Below are positions 20,845 to 28,700 of a stretch of 30,546 nt of DNA, piece after piece (within the stretch, counting starts at the first letter, position 1; every line of letters begins with the position of its first letter). The position numbers and the translations under genes are program-made. Location: contig JAHBMJ010000925.1 in the NCBI GenBank assembly GCA_018398765.1, positions 8,229 to 38,774 on the forward strand. Reading direction: 5' to 3'. Below the pieces are notes generated by a model, which saw only the letters and a list, made by a program, of their open reading frames with translations, had not been told where the DNA came from and searched no databases. The stretch is from Chromera velia. Its lineage: Eukaryota; Sar; Chromeraceae.

Positions 20845-23800
20845 AGGAAGGAAAGAAAGAAAGAAAGAAAGAAAGAAAAAAAAAAGTCAGCCCAGAAACA
20901 AACACACGTAAGCTCATTCATTGAACCGGTATGTCACTCCTTTGCAACGTTTTCCACGCATGTCGCTTGAATGTCCTGCGAGGACGGGGCTGCCAGTTGA
21001 TTGTCAGCCGACAGCGAGAGACTTGCACTTGCTTCGGAATTTTTTGAGCCCCCATTCACTGTGAAGAAAAAAAAGACACCCCTGACGAATCTGCAACCCC
21101 TCCCACACCACCGACAGACCCATGCAGTCTCCAAAAGGAAATGGAGTGAACTCTCCGTCAACACAGAAGACGAAGTGCTCTGCCCTCTCTCCATGGGGCT
21201 CCAGACTGCTTCCCCTCTCTTCCCTTTGGTCCTCAGCCTTCTCTTCCAATATCTTTGAGTGCTCTGATCGGGAGCTCCTTGCGCTTGGAACGCTCATATC
21301 GAATCCAGCAGCACAGTGAAGCTGCATGCGAGAAGAGACAATTGTCTCATGAATAGGGAAAAATGGGAGGACCTCGGAACTTCATAAGTGATGCCATTCG
21401 ACTTCTCAGGACAACCCAGCAGCAGAACGAAAGACAATGAAGAACCAAAGCGTCACTACTAGAGCAAAGCTGGGAGGAAAGAGAGTAGCCATGCAGGCTC
21501 AAAACAGATCAAAAACAAGGATGATCCCGTAGTGAGAACAACAAACACGAACGAGGAGCAAAACCCAAAAGCGCAAGACAGCTTACTGACCTGTACGGAC
21601 GCCCCATGGTGGTAGTGGGAGTACTGTGCGGGGGGGTGAGAGGCAACGACGCGCCCGAAATGTTCGGGATTCGCCGGCGGTTTTGGAAAGTCGGCAGATT
21701 TGCACATTTCTGCGGGTCATAAACAAGGAAGCGTGAAGTCACCAACGGTCTCTCCATTCAAGGAAGGAGTGAAATGTAATGGACCCCTAGAAGAGCATGT
21801 GAAAGAAAAAGGGATACACATACATATACAGACACACGTGCCCATAAACATCTGCAAAGAGAAAGAAACAAAGCGAGAGGGAGAGAGAGAGAAAGCAGCT
21901 ACTTTGAGCAAACTCCCTCTCAACTAATGGACGCACTCTGGCATTGAACCTCCACGGGTGTCCAGACGCCGTCCAGACAGAAGGCCGTTCCCCTCAGAGA
22001 ACCCCACTCAGGCGGTGCACAGGGCTCAGGCATCTGCTCTGCCTGGAGAGATAGTGAAGCAATTATGTCTATGTCTTTTTCTTCTGTCGTGTTTGTACCA
22101 TTTGCCTTCGATCGCAACTCTTCTATGTTGGGCACCTGCTCGCCCTGCATGTTTCGTTTGTCGTCCTCTGCTCCTCCCATCCATTGAATGTTTGCCGCCT
22201 CCGCACGCTTCCGGGTGATAGGCGCGCTGTACCATTCTCCCCTGTGCCCATGGCGTGCGCAGTGGTAGTCCCTGTGGGCAGAGCTGAAGAAAGCAGGGAG
22301 CGTTGCTAGGTTCTCGTTGTTCCGGGGTCCCGGGTTGTTTGTCACGTTGATTCTCTGCAGGCAGATCGAAGTAAGCAACAACCAGAGACACCCAGGTTCC
22401 TTCCAGTCAATTGAAAGGAAGCCGACCAACCAATTACCCACCCCTCCGTGACAAAACACGTTCTTTTCACATTGAGATGGTCAAAGCAAGACACGGAAGT
22501 GAAGGGATATGGGCAGACGTTCAGAAGTGCGCAACAAAAATGGCGCTCTGAGCGTCAACAAAAAAGTCACGAAAAGCATCAGGGTGATCAAACACCAATC
22601 AGTAGCTCACCTCAATGTCAACGAGAAAGTCCGGACAAGTTCGTCGACAGTCCAGGTTCAAGGTAGTCCACTCGCCATCCAGGCATGCCGTCTTCTCATA
22701 GGGCATGTTGAAAGCGTCCGCATATCCAAGTTTCCACTTGACCGAACCCGGAGGGAGCAAACCTGACGACAGTGAAAGGCAGAAAGAACAAAGTCAGAAA
22801 GGCTCCTTTGGGGGCCCACTCAAGACACAGTGACGGCTGATTTGGGGAAGAGGCAAAGAAGAAGGAAGAAGGAAAGCCTGATTCCACAACGTGCCAACGA
22901 CTGGACGTCCAGGCCAATCGAGTGATAGAGAAGCCCTGAAACCTTCCGACCATGCACTCAGGAGAACAACCGGCGAACCGACCAACTGGCTTACCTGTAT
23001 GAAGGATGCACTCAACGATTCTTGAGTCCTTGTGTCGCTTTGTCATTGTGCGGGGGTTCTCTCTGTCCGGAGAGATGCGGTACCCGTCCGGCACGCCCTC
23101 GGGAGCCTCACAGCTACCTGCAGATGTAAATTGCGTCCGTGCATGGTCAAGAGAGAATTTATGGGTGGGTATGGAGGCGAGCACTGGGAGCGATCGAGCC
23201 TTCAGGATCAACCGACGGAGGGGCTACAGGAAACTCGACATGCACTTCTATGCAGAAGAGGACGGGAAGAAAAAGTGTGCTTGGAACAGGAGAGAGCGAA
23301 GCGAGAAAGATACTGAAAGAGTCATGTAGGCTCAATTGACGCACGACACACACGACTGCACTGCCTGATTGACGGACTGACGCATGCAGCTCATCTCCCG
23401 TTCTGTCCACTGTCCGTTCACGCACGTCACAATGTCCTCATCCCTGTCATCGAGGTCAGAGGAGTGACCCTCAGTGCAAGATACCTGCAGACACAGCTCA
23501 CCGCCAAAACAACGAGCTTCCAATCTTTTTTGATGCACACCGTGCAACAAGTGCCAGGAACAAAAACACATCTATGGAACATTTATGCAACGAGAGCAGA
23601 AGAAGGCATGCAGCTAAAGAAGGAAAGAATCCAAAATGCAGGAAGACAAAACAAACCAATGGCTAAGACCAACCTTGACGGTGGCTCCATGCATTCGGGG
23701 TGTGTAGTCTCCCGGGAGAATCGGCAGAGGGTCAGGAATCTCAATATCGGGAACGCCCTCGGTGAGGACATACCGCGAGTGGTCGACGAGGGATTCATAG

Positions 23801-24077
23801 GGGGGGCACATCTCTGCAGTCATCAGCAAACACACGTACACCCTTGTTCCTTCCAGCAAAAAAGAAACAAAGAAATCCAAATGATTCGGATCAGTAAATT
23901 GAAGATTGATCATTAGGAATCTGCCAATCGGTGTTGTTCAATCTCTTCGTACGTCAGACACACGTCCACCACTATTGCGCATACGCACGATGGTTCGCAT
24001 TGGAGCGGACAATCAAATGCACAAACAGTGCGCTGACATCCGCGGACGCACGATCATTTACCGGGATCATCTTGAAA

Positions 24078-24149
<72 letters not shown>

Positions 24150-25718
24150 GCCATGGAACACAGCGGGGAAACGAAGCAGAAGGACCAGAATGGAACTCAA
24201 GTCCCTTTCACCGACTCACCCCTACAGTCAAGCCCCAGAGGTCCCCACTGGCCGTCCATGCATCTCGTTGCCGCCATTGGCTGGATGAGGTCGTATCTGC
24301 ACGATCACATTCATTTATTTGAGTTTCGTGGGTACCTTTCTGGATGCTTGTGTGCATCGGGGCACAGCTACTGCGACTGATGGACCACAACCGTGTCGAT
24401 CTTGTGGTTCACACAGGCAGAGAATCGCGTCCCCTGTGAGAGAAGAACGGCCGGGCGAAATTTGAATATAAGGCGAAGTGTTGATCGCGATGTTTTGTGA
24501 AGCCGTTGGACTTGAACGCACTTTTGTGACCACAACAAAGGGACTAAGTTGTATGGGGGTGATCAATTGGGAACGGATCAAAAGGGGTGCAGTTGAGTGA
24601 GGACAATGAACGTCTGATTTAGATGAGGCCAATGTCTGAGTGACGAACCAACCGTGTTTCAGGTATGTTGTCTCTGAATCCGTCTGCACAAGCCATGATC
24701 ATGGTGCTTCCATGTGGGTACTCGAGTGCGTCATCGCGCTGTCCACCTATGATCTTCAGACCTCGAGAGACCGGACGAGACGTCTCCCCGTGATTGTTCG
24801 GATAGAGACCACAGGTGTCTGCACACAGTCAGTCAGGCGAGCAGTCAGAGACAACGTGTCCAGCACTCTAGCTAGTGTGCTATCAAGGTGCCAAGTAGGC
24901 GGGCGCTCCATCCGACAAGCAGCAGCACAGGTACGGGAATACAAATACAGCTTTCCCACCGGACGCGCAGCCAGACCCGATCGGGGATCGAGGAGGGGAG
25001 AATCCCTTCGTGTGACTGTGCATGCATGGGTGCAATGAAAAAGAGACATGGAAAGGCCGAGGCGAAAAACAACAACAAAAAAACGTCTCTGCTCCCATAA
25101 GGATGTCCATCTTGTTCACAGACTGACACTGGCACTTCAGAGTCGGTGCAGTGAACTCTCCGTCAACGCACACGATGCTCTGGGATTCCGGACTTGCAGG
25201 GACGGCCGTCAGTCCGGGCTTGCAGTCGATCGACAAAAATGTCCCGTGCTCAAGGCCCACGTGCGCAACTTTCCACTCACCCCCCACCACCTGTGCCTTC
25301 AGATCCGGCGCAGTTCCATTAATTCCTGCCTGATCGCTTCCGGGCAGTCCCTCGATCGCCGCAGGTTCCTGTAGCCGAGCCTCCAGGGAGTCGGGGGGGG
25401 CGTCGAGGAAGGAAGGTCGGGGACAGCGCTTCCAGCAGGTCTCCTGCATCTGGGAGAACTTCCCCGCCCGGCAGACGACAAACTCTGGCTCTGAAGACAT
25501 GCCGGCGCCCGTGGTGGCTTCTTCGTCATTGCAAATCACGGGAATTCGGGTCCCGTGAGGAATCTGCATGACGCCAATGAGAAGAGGCAAAGAGCTTGAA
25601 AACAATAAGACAGGTCTGCGAGTCAAGCTCTGGGAGCCGAGAGAAGACTGTGGTAATGAGGAAAAGAAAAAGGGAGCAGGGGAGTCGATCCACACACACA
25701 CACACACACACACACACG

Positions 25719-25789
<71 letters not shown>

Positions 25790-28700
25790 AAGATGGCGTC
25801 ATCCATCAAGAAGGGCATCACCCCCAGAGGATATTCAATCTGTGCGAGAGGAACTTTGTAGAACTCTTGGGGCTCCTTCAGGACAAAGGGGGGACACGGC
25901 TCTGCACACACACACACAGAGGCAGGGAAGGGGGAGAGGGAGGACCATTCTTCTGTGAGGCCATTTTCTTTTCAGTGCGTGAAGACTGTCAAAAGAAACA
26001 GAAGGATGAATCGACGAAGGAACCCAGAACAACACTTCTCAGGTCTTGACCCCACCCCGGCCGCTGAGAGACAGACTGACTGACTGACTTCCGCATTCGA
26101 TCGACGACACAGTCCATTCTCCATGCACGCACTCCACTGTCTCCGTCTCGCTCCCTGCCCCTGCCCCGCCTGCCCTGAAGTCCCAATCCACCCGCGTGAA
26201 GCCCTCTGCGCATTTGATCTCGCGCTTGTCACCCAGAGCCCTTCCGTCTCCAGAAATCGAATACGCATCCGCCGGCCGTTTCACAAATTCTGGGCACTCA
26301 GCTGCAGGGGGACACATACAGAATCACATGCATGTTTCTCACAAGCTGGTGCGTGTGGACTGCATAACGTTCTCTTGCAACTGCACAAGGCATTGACAAA
26401 AATTAGGTAAGGAAGGGCAAGACAACAGTGAATAATAGCGGAGAACCGAAAACGCTGGCAACCAACCAGAGCACTGAAGAGCGATGGACTCCCATTCCCC
26501 GTTGAGGCACTTGACAGTCTGGGATGCCTTGCCATGGAACCCTGCAGTCCCTGGAGGGCATCCGAGTTTGACTGCAGCGCCGTGGACCTTCCACCGGTCG
26601 TCTTTCTTCAGTTGCTCGGCAGTCACACCTTCAATAACGAGACCGTTTTCTTCCGCTGTGTGCGTTGGGAAAGGTTTTGAACACGCCCCCTCGCACTTGA
26701 AGGCCAGGGGAGTCCACTCTCCTTCCTGACAGACGACGGCCCCGGAAGGTAGTTGTGCGTCTGCAGGGGAGAACCCCTGAGCGCAAGTGAAGGACACCAC
26801 CTGTCCGTGTCGGAAGGGGGGAGGGGGGAGCTTCCGCGTCTCCATCTCATAGAAGAGGGGATCCACAGACGGGTAACTCCCGCACGTCTCTGCACACACA
26901 TACACACACACACAGACAAATGCCCATCCATACAGATAGGAAGAAACAGTCTCATTCGCAGGGCCTTATGGAAGAAGACAGGGGGCAGAAGACAGAACAA
27001 ACCGGGCTCCATGAATCTGCGCGTAGAGGGCTGCGCCACATACTGAGAGAGGCTGTGCGTCTTGAAGGCCGTGGGAGAGTCGGAAAAGGGAAGCTGAAAG
27101 AGCGACGTACGCCAAAGGTGTATAGAAGCGTGTGGAAAAAGACCCACTGACTGACTGACTGTGGCATCTGAGTGTGTGAGAGAGGTACCCTGCGTCGCCG
27201 CCCAGGCAGAAAACGGTTTCGCCAAACCTCTCCTCTCCCATCTCAGGGGCGTACTCAGGGGCACACTGTATGACGACTTTTGTTCCGACAGGAACTGCGC
27301 TGAGGGGGGCGGCTGTGCCTTGTCCCTCCACCTTGACCTCATAGGCCTCAGACAGAGAGGGGAAGGGGGCGCATGGAACTGCGCAGACACAGCACAGCAA
27401 GGCACATTTGTCCGGAGACTCCCCTCATTCTTTTGGTTTCCCTTTTTGAGGCCTAAATGATGCGTCAAACTTCTCTCTACCCAGTCCCCCGTGACTACAA
27501 TTGCATTGCGTGTATCGGAGACCAGATGTTTTGAAACACACATGAATCCTGTATATGATACGAGCATGCGACGCTCAAGAGACAGGCCTAGTTTTCTTCA
27601 TGCTTGACTGAGTGATCTAAGGGCGTGGCAAAAAGTGACGATCAGAAATAAAAACCGGCTCACTTACCGACGCATTCCAGCGGGAGAGGAGGCCACTCCC
27701 CCCCCTCGCAGCGGAGAGATGCGGGAGATTCCAGCGTTGTTCCTGAAGCAAGAGCACGGGGAGAGCTGCCCTCTTTGCAGGAGAGTCCGATCACAGAACC
27801 CGCAGGAAGGCTTTCGAAATTCCCGACCGCATCCCTTCTGTCCACCTGGAGGTGGTGAGCCGCCATTTCGTCTGTCCTCAACGAGAGGCAGGGAGCTGCA
27901 AAAGGACGCCAGAGAAATGAAACAAACCATGGAAGGACACATACTAAAGTCCTTTGAGGCGGCAGTGAAGACCCGCATTCCCGGCAAAATGTGGAACACG
28001 AAGAAATCGGAAAATTCCCAATGAAAGATACCATTTCACATGCGTCTTCTGTCTGGTTCACTTACCCACTCACTCACTCACTCACTCATTCACTCACTCA
28101 CTCACTCATTCACTCACTCACTCACTCATTCACTCACTCACTCATTCACTCACTTACTCACTTACTCATTCACTCACTCACTCATTCACTCACTCATTCA
28201 CTCACTCACTCACCCACCCACTCACTCACTCACTCATTCATTCACTCACTCACTCACTCACTCACTCACGCACGCACTCACTCACTCACTCACTCACTCA
28301 CTTACTCACCTAAGCACTTCGGAGGTGCACCCGAGACGCTCCCGGCATCGCAGGTGAATCGTGAGCTGCGCGCATTGGCACGGTGCTTGTTCGTGTCCTC
28401 TTCCTCTTCTTCCTTGCCTCTCCCCGCTGCGGTGTCAAAAATTGGAGGGGCAAATCCACTGCCACACTTGACTTCTGACACCGCACGGTCCTCCCGTGCA
28501 GTGCCCTCAACATCCACCCCTTCTTCGTCTCCCTGCACCGTCTCGCCGTCGCATGGTCTGTGGCACTCCAACAATTTGGGCTCTAACTGGCCGTCTGTGC
28601 AGGTCAGCGTCTGTGCTGGCTGTTGCCCTCTGGAGTGTTCGGTTGGGGGTTTACAGGAGACAGAGAGGCTCTCCCCGTCCCTCATTCTTCCCCCCCCATC

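Noticed and set aside
20488..20970. Plus-strand Lys/Glu-rich frame
   Set aside because: It comes from translating the GAAA polypurine tract inside an intron.
28062..28309. CRISPR-like repeat array
   Set aside because: Units are four bases with no unique spacers, and the genome is eukaryotic; it is a microsatellite.
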